Notes under the pieces: model-generated
Databases searched by the model: none
Seen by the model: only the letters and a program-made list of their open reading frames with translations
Told to the model about the DNA's origin: nothing
Made by a program: the position numbers and the translations under genes
In this document: piece after piece, positions 12,270-32,461 of the stretch
How positions within the stretch are numbered: position 1 is the first letter of the stretch
Layout of the letters: every line of letters begins with the position of its first letter
Source: Hirundichthys speculiger
Taxonomy: Eukaryota; Chordata; Actinopteri; Beloniformes; Exocoetidae
Assembly: GCA_018398805.1 (NCBI GenBank)
Contig: JAGFBZ010000865.1
Span: 1,984,001 to 2,048,000 of the forward strand
Length of the DNA stretch: 64,000 bases
Direction of reading: 5' to 3'

Positions 12270-13520
12270 ACTTTTCTGATTAAATGTTGATTATTTAGGA
12301 ACAACCATTGCATCTGGGGAAAAAAATATATATATACATATAAGAAAAACAACACAGATAAGAAGGTCTTGATTCGCCATTTATGAAAATAACAGTTTTT
12401 TTAAAGAATCATCAGTCAGATTATCATATTTAATGGAATACAGTACTACTGTTACAGTAGCGATAACGTACCAAACCAGGGACGTCACTTTCATATTTTA
12501 CTGATCCCAGTTTTAATGACATACAGCGAGAGCAAAAGTCAAAATTCTGAAGAAGACCACTACAAAGAGGTGCAACAAAAATCCCCAAACTCACAATGAC
12601 CAAACATACCAGTTACAGGATGATAAACTTTTAGATAAAAACAAATTATTATCATAATACCTGCTCAAAAGTAAAAGACTGCATCATTATTGTTTCTAAA
12701 TACAAAAAACAGTACAGCAATATCCCTGAATCTGGTACTGAAACTGAAATAAGATGATTATTTTCAAAGAGGCTTTTGCGCAATATTTTTTATTCACTTT
12801 GAGGTCATCTTAAAGCATAATTCACAGTGAGTGAAGTACTGTGAGTTCCATGTTCACAGGCCAGAACCTTGAATCCCCTGTGCTTTGGTTGATTATTTGT
12901 TGCGCTAAACCAATTTATTATTTGAATGTTTTTTTGTTTTTTTTTTCAAAGTTTCTCTATTGATAGATTCTTATGAATTGTCTTCTCTCAGCTTGCTGTT
13001 TACTATCCTCTTTTGTAGCTACCAACATGGCTGCTATGCCCAACAGTGAAACAGATGTTTTTCAAGCCCTTTAAAGTCCTTAAGATAATGAAGCCCTAAA
13101 TCAAAGAACAAGCAGTTTCCCATAATTCTTCCACATTTTTTTCTAACCAAAGGAGTCTGGCCCTGTTGGCTATTTGAATTAAGGTTTTGAGTTGCCTTGA
13201 TTTTTAGAAAGTAAGACTACGTTCATCTTTTTGGTTACTATAACTACTACTTAACCAGCATATGATACACACAGACTGCAAAAACTATCCCAAGAAAAAT
13301 ATATAAAAGATAAAAAAAAAATAAAGCCACTTAAATAAAAAGAAAAAAAATTATAATCAAAACATAAAACAGCACCGTGGTGATAAAGTTTCACATTTTG
13401 TGTACAAATCCATTAGGAGATTAGGAAACAAATTGAATCTTGTGCTTTGCATTTACATCCACTCTTGTTTAGAGCAGGCTATAATTAACTTTTACTTCAG
13501 TGAAAACCTCAGAATACCTT
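12270..13520. other. Intergenic stretch between the two lipoxygenase tails, nothing recognised
   Basis: AT-rich with short A/T runs and no convincing frame. I could not place a poly(A) signal for copy B here with confidence. Confidence 0.4.
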
Positions 13521-13526
13521 TAATAT

Positions 13527-21147
<7,621 letters not shown>

Positions 21148-21329
21148 TTTCAGTCTTGAAAGTAGAGCTAATCCTGATGAGAAAGGAGAGACACAATTTT
21201 AACCACTGATTATATTAGCCATCTGCAGTCCGACCTGGGTGTTCAAAAGCTTCTCACCTCTGTGGATGAAAGCGAGATGTTCCTCTGAAGAACTGATGCA
21301 GTGATGCAAACTGTTGCCTCCAATTTCTG

Positions 21330-21337
21330 TTTATATA
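21330..21337 (-). promoter_or_regulatory. TATA box of lipoxygenase copy B
   Basis: TATATAAA on the minus strand. Transcription would start about 25-30 bases downstream, near 21303, giving a noncoding first exon of about 45 nt ending at the GT donor at 21257. The ATG-bearing second exon follows after an 84-nt intron. Position and spacing are consistent; no experiment supports it. Confidence 0.6.
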
Positions 21338-23090
21338 TTCAGGATTTGGTGGGTGTGGACTTCTCAGCACCGGAATAAAACTTTGCAAATATTGAACATG
21401 TATCAACAACTACAAGTGAAACAACAATCTCTCATCTGTAAAGCCTGTTCACTTCTTGCTGGGTGGAGTTGCTGGTATTGCAACACTGCCTTTATTTTTT
21501 CAGAACCATTGAGGTCACAAACGAGATAATGGCACAATAAGTTAGCATGAGAAATGTTTGTGTCATGTTGGATTTCAAAAGTATGTTTGGGAAACTGATA
21601 AGACTCAAACCATTTTAGTTTCCACATAATGAATGTCAATGTGCATTTGATTTTTGCATAAATGCAAGCCAAAATGCTCTAGATACTAGACAAAATACTC
21701 AAAATACAAGAGTCCAGAGATAATTCTGCCACGTTTAAACTCAACCAGAGTAAATAGTGAGCATGAAATCAATAAATGCACAAATTCCTGTGCAGCTTTT
21801 ATTGGATCTCATACAAATATATCATTTACCAGCAACAGATGTTTTAAGTGCCAAGTTACATCATTACAAAAAATAAATAAATAGTGCATTTTTACAACTT
21901 AATTTTTGCTGGGACTAATGTGTGAAGTTTATTCCTTCACTTTAACTCTCAAACTTACAGTAGTGGCTGCACAAGAGAAAACACAGGTTTACCCAACCAG
22001 GAAACTCCTGAATATGAGATGTATGAGTCACTATGGGAGTTTAGGAAGCACGCACATAAACCTGCAAAAAAAATGAGTGATTGGTGAGTTCCTTAAGAGT
22101 TTATGCAACATTGGAGTGTACCTGTGCTAGAAATGTTTCTGAGGTCTTTCTTTTTGTGTGTGTCTGTCTGCATATATATAAATGGTGCCATAATTTGGCA
22201 AAACCTTTTTAAAGTCAGATAGATATGCACTTTAATCTTGCAGCAGATGTTACTTTTTCGTGTATGAGTGAGTGAGTGAGAGTGAAGGTATCTATACCTG
22301 TCCTCTCTGGCAGTCTAAGTGATTGTGTGGTGGGTTGTGATGCAATAATAAAAGATATGCAAATATAAAACAAACAGAAAAACACCAATGATATACAGAG
22401 ACGGTACAGAAAACTAGGCAACAGAAAAGAAAGGAAGTTCTGTGTATGAATGTATGTGTAAAATGTGTATAAGTCTGAGTCGAGGCCGAGTAAAGGTGAG
22501 GAGGTTAATGAATAAATATGAATAAATATTTTAAAGTATAAAATAAAATATTTATACGTGTGCCTGTCATACACACACCTATACATGTATGCTGTGATAG
22601 ACATACATAGTGGTATATACATATAATGTGAACAAATATACATACATACATACATGCACAAAACACAGGACTGCATGAAACACACAGATAGCAAATTGGA
22701 ATGAATAAATCAAGATTGGCATCTTGTTGTGACTCATATGCTGGCAGAGACACTGATTAGTTACAGTTACATTGTCAACTCAGGATTGGTGATTATTAAT
22801 GAATGATAAATACTATATGCAGTTTCCAATGAAGACAAGCAAGCATATAAACACATATCTGTGAATAGACAAATTCACAGATAGGTGAATATTTTGCAAA
22901 GATATATTAGGACACACACACAGTTTCTGGGGTATTAAAGGGTTAAGGGACCATGCATGTCTTTGTACAGTTGAAGGTGCAGGTAATCTGAACCTTCAGT
23001 CTTAGACTTGTTTTCTCCCTCATGTGGGCCTAATGCCCCACTGATGACAGTGATAACTTTTTTTCTTAGTTCTGTATAGAATTGTGCATA
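21338..23090. other. Intergenic stretch, no gene seen
   Basis: Upstream of copy B. It contains short CA/TA/TACA-rich patches (22540-22660) but no exon-like frame or RNA gene. The longest open stretch (22215-22694) is low-complexity Tyr/Ile/His/Cys-rich and looks spurious. Confidence 0.5.
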
Positions 23091-23109
23091 TCTTGGACAT
23101 GTTATGTCT

Positions 23110-23762
23110 AAGGCGTCACAATTCTACATCACCTCCAGTTAGGTCTAGAAGTATTTGGAATAGTTTTTTTTCATGATTTTGCATTTTTACACCACCAAAA
23201 TGCTTTTAAAATAAATCAAGATGTAATCACAGTGTAGACATCCAGATTTTATATGAGAGGATTTTTGAAAATACTGTATTTCCCATTTAGGAGATATAGC
23301 CAATTTAAGCAAACAACCTGAATTTTCAAGGGCTCAAAAATATTTTAACAAAGTGGCATAATTAGATTTTCTTTTTTTTTAATGCTTGGATGAAAATCTA
23401 TCTGAACTCTGGAGCCCATGGACATGACTAAATTCTGACATTCCTCTCTGGAGATGCTTTGTCAGGCCTTGACTGCAGCAACATTCAGCTGCTGCCTGTT
23501 TGTGGGTCTTTCTTCAGTTTTGTCTTCAATTGTTGAAAACATGCTCAGTTGAGTTGAATTCATTAGACTGACTTGGCCTTTGAACCAAATGTAATTTATT
23601 TGCCATCATAAAGTCCTGTTTTCTCTTTATGTTCAGGGTCATTATTCAACTGAATGTCAGTTTTTAGCATTTGGCTGAATGTGAGCAGACAGTGCAGCCC
23701 TGTACACCTCTACTCCTGTCAAGTCACATCACCAATAATCACCACTGTTTCACTGGTATCTG
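23110..23762 (-). mobile_element. Old DNA-transposon-like relic into which the gypsy element inserted
   Basis: AGGTCTAGAAGTATTTGGA ... ACACCACCAAAATG ... ATCAAGATGTAATCACAGTG and GACTGCAGCAACATTCAGCTGC are in the style of a widespread fish DNA transposon read in reverse. The text stops at the gypsy target site and resumes for a short way at 30505 (GCACATGCCACTGCCATAAC). Family name not certain. Confidence 0.4.
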
Positions 23763-24649
23763 TGTCACAGGTAGGTATAGATCCCCGGGCCACAACAACA
23801 CAGACACAGAGGGCAGAGTAGGTATAACAATAATTTTATTGTGCTAAAAAAATAAAATGCTAAAAAAATAAAATTGAAGTAAAATACTGATCAGTAGAAA
23901 ACAGATAAAAAGCTGGATAAGAAAAATAAAAAACAACTAAAATTATAACTTATAGTCCATCAAAGTCTGTTCTCTGACGCGATCCAGTCGTCTAGGTTTC
24001 TCTTACTCTGCACCGTGGGTCAGGGCGGAGGCAGCTCGGTGTCGCGTCTATTGTCCTTCACCCCCACAGTCCTGACGAACTGACGTGATCCGGCGGTGCA
24101 GTCCGACCAGTAGCCAAGGCGGAGCTCAAAACTGATGGGGACGTTTCGTCTGTCCTCGACCCTCGTCCTCCTGACGGCCTCACGTGATCCAACAGCTGGG
24201 AACAATTCAGAATAACAAAATCAACCCCAGATTCAGCCACACACGCCGCACATTCACTTTGTTGCAGGCTGGTTCACGTTCCTTTAACTTATCATATAGA
24301 GCAATGGTCGCGTGGCCACCCGCCGTCTGGTTCTGTCCAACCTGCAGCCCCTGCTGCACTTCTGGGAGAGACGCCGAGTCCGGAGTGACACGCCCGGTTC
24401 CTTTTTCTTCCCTCAGCTGATGAGCTTCACCTGTTTTTCTTGGCAGCAGCTAATTGTCAGTCAATGGGAGACACACGGGAGGAAATACAACAGGGGCAGA
24501 ACCATGCGCTCATGTCCTTAATGTCCATGTGAGTTCATGCAAAAAAACAATACACAGCAATGCACACGTATAAAAGAACTACACACAATATAAAAAAAAA
24601 AGCACTCAATAAAAATGACATTAGGGACAGCTCCTGTCACCCCGTGACA
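23763..24649 (-). repeat. 3' LTR of the gypsy element
   Basis: 887 bp, TGTCAC...GTGACA short inverted ends. It carries AATAAA on the minus strand at 23840-23835. The only differences I see from the 5' LTR are one g/a substitution (near 24480) and A-run lengths near 23930 and 24592. Confidence 0.95.
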
Positions 24650-24665
24650 CTCCCACCCCTTTTCG
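24650..24665 (-). other. Polypurine tract
   Basis: On the minus strand AAAAGGGGTGGGAG directly abuts the 3' LTR. That is the expected place and composition for the plus-strand primer of an LTR retrotransposon. Confidence 0.75.
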
Positions 24666-24692
24666 GTTGTCGTCCCGACAGCCAATGCCGTC

Positions 24693-27600
24693 TTACTGCC
24701 GATACCTAACAGGGGTCCTCCCTCTCGTTTCCCTAGTAGATCTCCTCAGGGGGGGCTCCTGCTCCTCTGGTTCCCTTTCTGCTAACTGCTGCATTCCTGG
24801 TGCTGCTGGAATGACTGGTTGTGGTATTGCTGGTGCCCGCACGATAGGTATGAGGCAGAGAGGTGCTGCAAGGGGCCTGTCTGCTTCTTCTGGCCTATTG
24901 GTTGGTTGAGTAGCCAGGGGGCTGCAGTGTGACTGAAGTCTAAGTGGGCATGGTCTAATATTGTTGCGGTGGATAGTCCTTTCTGGTCCTGCTTTCCCTT
25001 CAGGGCGAATCTTATAGACTGGCTGTTGGGGACCCATTTGGCAGACGACAACATAGGGGGTGGGCTGCCAATATGGGGCAAGTTTTCCTTGGTTATGCCT
25101 GCGAAAATTACGCAAGAGGACTCTCTCTCCTGGGAGAAGGGGAACTTCTCTAGCTCTTACATCATACCTCGCTTTATCCTTTTGCTGCCGCTGCCGTGTC
25201 CGTGTCACCACTTGTTGGTATGCTTTCAGGAGGGTCTGATGATGTGAATGCACCCAGCCATCCACGTTATGCATGGAGCTAGTGTGGGGGGCTCCAGTGG
25301 CCATCTCTACTGGCAGCCGAGCATGGCGACCATGCAAAACAAAGTGAGGAGTTAGTCCGGTGCAGCTATGCTCAGTGTTATTATAGGCTAGCAGCAAGGC
25401 AGGCAACTTATCAGGCCACTGTGGTTGGTCAGCTTCCTCTAGGGACCTCAGAAGCGAGAGAAGGGTTTGGTTAAACCGTTCACATGCTCCATTACCTTGA
25501 GGGTGGTAGGATGTTGTGCGTACCTTATTGCAACCATATAGTTGGCAGAGTTCAGCCATGAGTGCAGACTCAAATGCAGCTCCTCTGTCAGAGAGGATCT
25601 TCTCTGGACAGCCCCAGGTCTGAATGAGGCTACGCCACAATGCCTTGGCAGTGGTTACTGCTGTCTGGTCCTTGGTGGGTACTGCCCAGCTGTAGCGAGA
25701 GAACAAATCAGTCATCACCAATATATACTGATAATGATCCCCCGGTCGTCCCAATGACAAATAGTCCATGGCCACCACTTCGAGGGGATATGAGCTTTCA
25801 ATTGGGAGAAGTGGGGCTCTCATCTCAGGTCGATCCTTACTTTGAATGCATTGGGGGCAACTTGATGACCATTCTCTAACGTCCTGCCCCAGCCCTGGCC
25901 AAAAGAACCCCCGCCTCAGGGCTGCTTCAATGCGTGTGGCACTCATGTGCCCCATAGCCTGGTGGTACTGGTTCCAAACTGCACGAGTCCAGGCTGAGGG
26001 TAGCACAGTCTGCCACAACACTTCTCCAGTGTGACGTTCTCTCACCTCTCTTTGTAAGACTCCTGCCTCCAACCGTAAGCGACTCCATTCCTTCAGAAGT
26101 CGTCTGGCCAATGGTGGTGCTGCTCCCCTCTCTTCAGCTGTGGGTGGTTGACCCTGTTGCAGCCACTTCCTTACTTCCCTTAGGGCAGGATCCTCCAGTT
26201 GCCTGTCGACCCAATCACTGGGCAACGGTTGGGTGACCTGGGGAGTCTCTGCAGCAACTTGGTGGGCCTCCACTTCCTGTGGAAATCTAGACAACACATC
26301 TGCATTTTTGTTAGCGACACCTGGTCGGTATTTGATGTCAAAATCAAAATTGGCCAACTGTGCTGCCCACCTTTGCTCCACAGCACCCAGAGTGGCTGTT
26401 TGAAGGTGTACCAGAGGATTATTGTCAGTGAATGCTGTGAACTTTGCCCCCCAAAGATAGTCCTTAAATTTTTCAGTGACTGCCCATTTAAGGGCGAGCA
26501 GTTCAAGTTTGAAGGAGCTGTAGTTTTGGTCATTCTTTTCTGGTGGCAGCAGGCTCCTGCTGGCATAAGCGATGACCCGTTCTCTTCCCTCCTGCACCTG
26601 TGATAGGACGGCTCCTAAACCATCCAAACTTGCATCTGTGTAGAGGTGGAAGGGATTAGAAAAATCTGCATAGGCAAGGACAGGGGCGCTAATGAGAGTT
26701 TGTTTCAGTTTATCGAAAGCAGCCTGGCAATCAGTTGACCACTGTATTGGTCTGTCCTTCCGAGTAGCTGTGCCTGCTAGTAGTGCATTCAGGGGAGCTG
26801 CTATACGGGAAAACCCAGGGATAAACCTCCGATAGTAGCCTGCAAACCCCAAAAATGACCTGACTTCCTTGACTGTAGTGGGGGTTCTCCATTGTTGCAC
26901 AGCTGCGGTCTTGTCTGGATCGGTGGCCACACCTTCTTTACTGACCACATGGCCGAGGTAGTTCACCTTGGATTGGAAGAGCTTGCATTTGTGGCTGCAG
27001 TTTGAGGCCATGTTTCCAGAGTCTTTCAAACACCTGCTCAAGGTGTTGTAGATGGCTCTGGAAGTCAGGTGAGAAAATGATGACATCATCAAGGTAAATA
27101 AGCAAAGTGTCATTTACCAAACTCCCCAGGCACCGCTGCATCAACCGCTGGAAGGTCGCTGGAGCGTTGCATAAGCCAAACGGCATCCGGTGAAATTCGT
27201 ACAACCCCAAGGGTGTGGTGAAGGCAGTCTTTTCACGGTCCTTGGGGTCGACCTCCACCTGCCAATATCCGCTAGCCAAATCCAAAGTGGAAAACCACCT
27301 GGACTGTTTGAGGCAGGTGAGAGACTCTTCAATCCTTGGAAGAGGAAAGGCATCTTTGTGTGTCAACGCATTAAGCTTTCGATAGTCCACACAAAATCTC
27401 CAGGTACCATCTTTCTTTTTAACAAGAACAATGGGGGCCGCCCATGGGCTTGAGCTCTCACTCACCACCCCACTATCAAGCATACCTTGTAGGAGTCTTC
27501 TCAGCTCTGGGAAAAGAGATGGTGGAATTGGCCGATATCTTTCTCGGCTCGGGGGGGCAGTGCCAGTGGGAATCTGGTGTTGCACAGTATCAGTACACCC

Positions 27601-28613
27601 ATAATCTTCTTCGTGGGCTGCAAATACCTTACTCCATCGGTGGAGGAGCCGATCCATCTCCTGCTGCTCCTCCTCAGTCAGCCCTTCCCCTCGCAGGGTA
27701 GACACTGGATGCTCCCCCTCTGGGGGCAGTCGTACAGTTTGGACATCCACTTCTACAGTCCCGGGTTGGTCAAGGCGAAGTATCAATTCTTTGTCCCCAT
27801 GGACATCACTCGGGCAGACCTGATACACAGAAGCCAAAGGACGACGTGGTGGCACAACAACAGGGAAGGGGTTAACATTTTTGATGCGAACAGGAACCTT
27901 TCCATTTTTCATAACAGCCAATGTCCTGGCCACATGCCACTGCTCCTCATCATTTACCCCCTCCACTAGAACACAGGAGTTGGTGATTTTGGAGTTCTCT
28001 AATACTTGCACCCAGAGGATCATCTCACTGCGTGCCGGTACTTCAACAGCTTCTTGTCTGGCCAGCCTAGCCACACCCACCTTCCCATCAGGGGGAGACT
28101 CTTCCTCCAGTTGTCTGCAGGGGGCGAACGCTTTTTCCCAAGATCTTTTTGCCTCAGATGAAATAGTGGAGGTGAATGCAGTCATTCCTGGGTGATCTCC
28201 CTGAAACAGAGCCTTCCAACACTGATTAATAATATTCATTCCCAAAATCCCCTTTCCTGAGCCGAGACATTCATCTTTTACGATCACAACCCCCTTGTCC
28301 ATTACGCTTATTCCCCCAATGACAAAATTTAGGATAGCATACCCCGTATAGGGAATCCTCAGTCCATTGGCAGCTTTCAGTGTCAACCAGTAGAGGTCGC
28401 CTTTGTCTCGTGGTTGAATGTGACCAAACCATTTCTTATAAAAAGTCTCACTGAACAGGGTCACTTGGGATCCTGTATCCAGGATGCAAGGTACTTTAAT
28501 TCCCTCAACCTCCACCATAACTCCGGGACAAATTCCAACAATGTCGGGCCGTTGTACCTTCTCCCCACACTCTACATCCCCAGATACTTGCCCTGTAGTA
28601 GCTGGGGCTTCTA
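24693..28613 (-). pseudogene. pol: gypsy pol polyprotein (protease, RT, RNase H, integrase), one internal frame break
   Basis: The frame opens within the gag end and runs to a stop just before the polypurine tract. The protease active site is ILDTGS. Reverse transcriptase has the YLDD catalytic box and the usual SPWAAPIVLVKKKDG entry. RNase H follows with YTDAS, an E-bearing LELLALKWA and TDNNP. Integrase has an HX4H/CX2C-type zinc region, then the catalytic Asp residues in MDYLSL and SDRGAAFE and the Glu in ACERFNQ. No chromodomain is evident. Near 26990-27005, after the RT palm, the reading frame changes by +1 (or -2), so the first ~540 and last ~760 codons lie in different frames. RT, RNase H and integrase would be expressed only from an intact relative. 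Confidence 0.9.
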
Positions 28614-29565
28614 GTTTAACGGATTAGGTTCCAAAGCCTTAGCAGCAGCATTGCAGTAGCGCTGAATGTGTCCCGGTTCTCCACAGGCTCTACATATGGG
28701 CCTCCCACTTCTATCCCACTGAAAGGCCCCACCTGAGTGGTATTTACGTTGATAACGTCCATGTTCCACTCTACCTCTGGGAAACTCTCCTTGGCCTTGG
28801 TGAATGTCAGATGGTACTGCAGGGGATAATTGTCTTCGTACCTCATCAACTAGGGTTTTGCTAATTGTGGCTAGCTGGTCATGTATTTCCTGTCTGAGCT
28901 CAGTTTTAACATCCTCCTTCCACCTGTTCAGCTCATGCATATCTATGGGCGGTGGTACACACACTCGAGCAGCTTGAGCCTCATCTTTCCTGTTCTGCTC
29001 TATTTCTAAAGCTTGAGCTTCAGTGCAGGCCTCACTAAAGCTGAGGTCTGACCTCTGTCTGGTTAGCCGCTCTACCTTCCTCTGCACTTTACCTGGCCTC
29101 AGCCCTTTAACGAACTGATCTCTGGCTGTGGGCTCCACCTGGGCTGCCACCTGTGGTTCGCTTCCCTTCCATTGATTAAATAACTCCCTAAATCGCAACA
29201 CATACATCTCAACACTTTCATTCTCTGACATGAGCAAGGGAACATGGCTGACCATAAAGTCTTTTTAGTTCATCTAAAATAGCCCTTGAGGACCCCCTTT
29301 TGTCTGCATCTAATAACATGATTTGTCTTTTTGCCACCCCATCGAGCCCCCAAAGCACAAAATCAACTTTCTGCTGAGCGTCAAGGCCTTGGGCCCTAAG
29401 CATAGACTCCATTTGTTCAAACCATGCCCCAAACTTAATGTTCCCATCTTTACCTGAAAACTTTGGCATAAATGGTAAAGCCATAAACCATGACATAGCC
29501 ATGGTGGGTACTACATTAGCATTGGAGGGCCCTGCCACAACATCCTGATCATTTTCATCTGCCAT
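28611..29565 (-). pseudogene. gag: gypsy gag, one internal frame break
   Basis: ATG at 29565, 49 nt after the 5' LTR. It encodes an acidic start, a capsid-like helical region, and a basic C-terminus with a CCHC zinc knuckle (CRACGEPGHIQRYC). It stops at 28611. Between about 29255 and 29218 the frame changes by +1 (or -2): the N-terminal 115 codons and the C-terminal ~205 codons are in different frames. The gag stop is immediately preceded by a heptamer of frameshift type. Confidence 0.85.
28614..28620 (-). promoter_or_regulatory. Putative -1 ribosomal frameshift site at the gag-pol junction
   Basis: The gag frame reads G TTA AAC and then the TAG stop. The pol frame is -1 to gag and is open from just upstream through the protease. 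The heptamer GTTAAAC fits slippage on the AAC codon, so the next codon read would be CTA in the pol frame. Known -1 frameshift systems use heptamers of this kind. A downstream stimulatory structure was not tested. Confidence 0.55.
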
Positions 29566-29595
29566 ATGTACTGTGCGGTGTGGTATGGGGATCCT

Positions 29596-29614
29596 GCCAA
29601 CAACGCCAAAATTA
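29596..29614 (-). other. Primer-binding-site position of the gypsy element
   Basis: Next to the 5' LTR on the minus strand, after a short ATAATTT spacer, is TGGCGTTGTTGGCAGG. It starts with the TGG expected to pair with a tRNA CCA end. The primer tRNA was not identified. Confidence 0.45.
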
Positions 29615-30500
29615 TGTCACAGGTAGGTATAGATCCCCGGGCCACAACAACACAGACACAGAGGGCAGAGTAGGTATAACAATAATTTTATTGTGCTAAA
29701 AAAATAAAATGCTAAAAAAATAAAATTGAAGTAAAATACTGATCAGTAGAAAACAGATAAAAAGCTGGATAAGAAAAATAAAAAAACAACTAAAATTATA
29801 ACTTATAGTCCATCAAAGTCTGTTCTCTGACGCGATCCAGTCGTCTAGGTTTCTCTTACTCTGCACCGTGGGTCAGGGCGGAGGCAGCTCGGTGTCGCGT
29901 CTATTGTCCTTCACCCCCACAGTCCTGACGAACTGACGTGATCCGGCGGTGCAGTCCGACCAGTAGCCAAGGCGGAGCTCAAAACTGATGGGGACGTTTC
30001 GTCTGTCCTCGACCCTCGTCCTCCTGACGGCCTCACGTGATCCAACAGCTGGGAACAATTCAGAATAACAAAATCAACCCCAGATTCAGCCACACACGCC
30101 GCACATTCACTTTGTTGCAGGCTGGTTCACGTTCCTTTAACTTATCATATAGAGCAATGGTCGCGTGGCCACCCGCCGTCTGGTTCTGTCCAACCTGCAG
30201 CCCCTGCTGCACTTCTGGGAGAGACGCCGAGTCCGGAGTGACACGCCCGGTTCCTTTTTCTTCCCTCAGCTGATGAGCTTCACCTGTTTTTCTTGGCAGC
30301 AGCTAATTGTCAGTCAATGGGAGACACACGGAAGGAAATACAACAGGGGCAGAACCATGCGCTCATGTCCTTAATGTCCATGTGAGTTCATGCAAAAAAA
30401 CAATACACAGCAATGCACACGTATAAAAGAACTACACACAATATAAAAAAAAGCACTCAATAAAAATGACATTAGGGACAGCTCCTGTCACCCCGTGACA
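29615..30500 (-). repeat. 5' LTR of the gypsy element
   Basis: 886 bp, TGTCAC...GTGACA ends, almost identical to 23763-24649. It is followed outward by the target duplication TCTG. Confidence 0.95.
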
Positions 30501-30535
30501 TCTGCACATGCCACTGCCATAACAATGACTTGTAT

Positions 30536-30774
30536 TTGAATCACGGAGTTATAAAAGGGCCCAACTCCACCGAGGTATATTTTTCTCTCCAGGACTTGGG
30601 CCATTCTTCAACTCAAGGCAAAAAACATCACCTTAGTTAACAGCTTTATGAACTGGAGTTGGGCCTTTCTTCAATTCATTTTGATAGCTCTTAACCTAAT
30701 GTACAAGATAGGGAGATAACCTGGATTTCGCAAAAATCATGGAGTTGGGCCTTTTTGTAATTCCATGATTCATT
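30536..30774. mobile_element. 240-bp MITE-like inverted-repeat element
   Basis: Ends 30536-30568 and 30741-30774 are inverted copies of GAATCA(C/T)GGA(G/A)TTA(T/C)AAAA followed by GGCCCAACTCC. A third GGAGTTGGGCC lies inside at 30656. No coding capacity. Confidence 0.55.
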
Positions 30775-31362
30775 TGCATTCATGAAGGTGCCTTGACTGC
30801 AGATTTTGACGAGGACATACTTTCCTTCTCTCAACTTCTGTTGATGTTGTGAAGGGCTTTTTCCTTCCCCAAGGAAAATATTCTGTGATCTCTTGAGTTG
30901 CCTTCTGTGGCCTTCCAGGCCCTTTGATGGTGTTGAGCTCACCAATGCGTTCCAACCCATTGATTTTGCTCCGCCTAAGGTTTTTGCCATTCCAATAATA
31001 GATTTATGTTGTTTTTTTCAGTTGACCGGAGACATCGCTGATAAGATTCCAAATGCCAACTCAATACCAGATTTCAACTCCAGACCTTTTATGCACTTCA
31101 TTTGTCTTGAAGTAATGAGGGAATGGACCGCATCTGGCCAATTAATTTCTTTTTGATCAATTATGTAGAATGAATAAAAAAAAATGCACACACCTTTATG
31201 GAATTGCAGGCTTTTGAAATATAAAGACAGAAATAACAACAACACAAATGCCACTATGTAACATCTTGAATTCAATATTCCTTCGAATTGAAATCCATAG
31301 AAAAAAGGAATATTTAATAATTGGAAATGTTTAAAAAAAAAGAAGAAATCCTAATAGAGACT

Positions 31363-31888
31363 GATTGCATAAGTCTGAACACCCCTCCCAACTGAAATAA
31401 ACTAAGATTCTTCTTTATTTTCAGCTTTTTGACAGGAAGGACAGGCCAGGACAGGTTTTGTACCAAAATGTGTTGGTGTTTGGAGCTATTCGTTTTCCCA
31501 TCTATCTAGACAAGCGTCCCTGGCTCAGCTTCTCTTCAGCTGGGCCAGGGAAATGGTGGGGGTGGCATGCTTCATTGTCAGTATGGTGCTCCTTGGATAG
31601 TGTTCAGTACTGGCTTTATGCCAAACATATTTTTCAGAATTACAGCCAAAAAGTTCAGTCTTTGTCTTTGTCAGAACATGACACATTTTCCCACACGGTT
31701 TGGGGTAAATGAAATAATCTTCTGGCATAACTCGGAAGAGTTTGCATATTCTTTTTTTTTTTTGTAAGAAACTGTTTTTGTCATGCCACCCTACCCCACA
31801 TCCCACACTGGTAGAGGTCCTGAATGTCACTGATTGACTCTAAAGACACTTAGAGCATGAAAGGGTGTGCAGACTTATGCAATCAGAT
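31363..31888. mobile_element. Inverted-repeat-bounded DNA transposon relic
   Basis: The left end GATTGCATAAGTCTGAACAC and the right end read in reverse GATTGCATAAGTCTGCACAC agree at 21 of 22 bases including the final CC. The interior (GCTTCATTGTCAGTATGGTG, TTATGCCAAACATATTTTTC) resembles decayed transposase read on the minus strand. No open frame. Confidence 0.55.
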
Positions 31889-32461
31889 TGTTGTAGGTTT
31901 TTGTTTTATTTAAAATGTTTCCAATTATCAAACATTTCTTTTTTTGTTCTGTATTTTGGTTTGTTGGAAGGTCACACTACATATATAACAAGTCTGACAT
32001 TTCTGCTGTTCTTATTTCTACCTTTATATTTCCAAAACCTGCTATTTCGTAAAGCACTGTAAATATGTTTGATTCAAATCCATCTGATCATTAAAGTACA
32101 ACAGTTTAAAAATGAGCCTTTGTACTCTTTTGTACTTGATCTGAGGTGGATTTTAAACGTGGAGTTAGACTTACCGTTACGCTGTCACTTCTCCTTACAG
32201 GTGTGTTATGCAACATCAACCACTGTCAATGTGGCTCTAATGATAATAGCAAGTGTGGAAATGTGTTTGCAAAACTTTTCTTCCTGAAAGTAGTATTACA
32301 TCATTTACATCAGTTATTTAGAAATGTTGAAATGTCAAATGAATGAACCCATCAGAGATGCAGTTGTGTATGTGAAAATTAAATTCAAAATTCACTTGCA
32401 ACAATTTCTGACTTTCTGTCTGATAAGTAATTCCTATAAATAATCTGTAAAGAAGAGTAAG

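Larger units (their letters stand above)
23763..30500 (-). mobile_element. Full-length Ty3/gypsy LTR retrotransposon, recent insertion
   Basis: 6.74 kb on the minus strand: 5' LTR 30500-29615, gag, pol, 3' LTR 24649-23763. It is flanked by the 4-bp duplication TCTG at 23759-23762 and 30501-30504. The domain order protease, reverse transcriptase, RNase H, integrase is that of Ty3/gypsy. No envelope gene follows integrase. The LTRs differ by one substitution and two A-run lengths that I could find, so the insertion is young. gag and pol each have an internal frame break, so this copy as written would not be autonomous. Confidence 0.95.

Noticed and set aside
22215..22694. 159-codon minus-strand open frame
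   Set aside because: Low-complexity Tyr/Ile/Cys-rich text over CA/TA-rich DNA, no domain, no splice partners.
24020..24420. Open frames on both strands inside the LTR, repeated exactly at 29873-30273
   Set aside because: They duplicate because the LTR duplicates. No recognisable domain; LTR promoter/leader sequence explains them.
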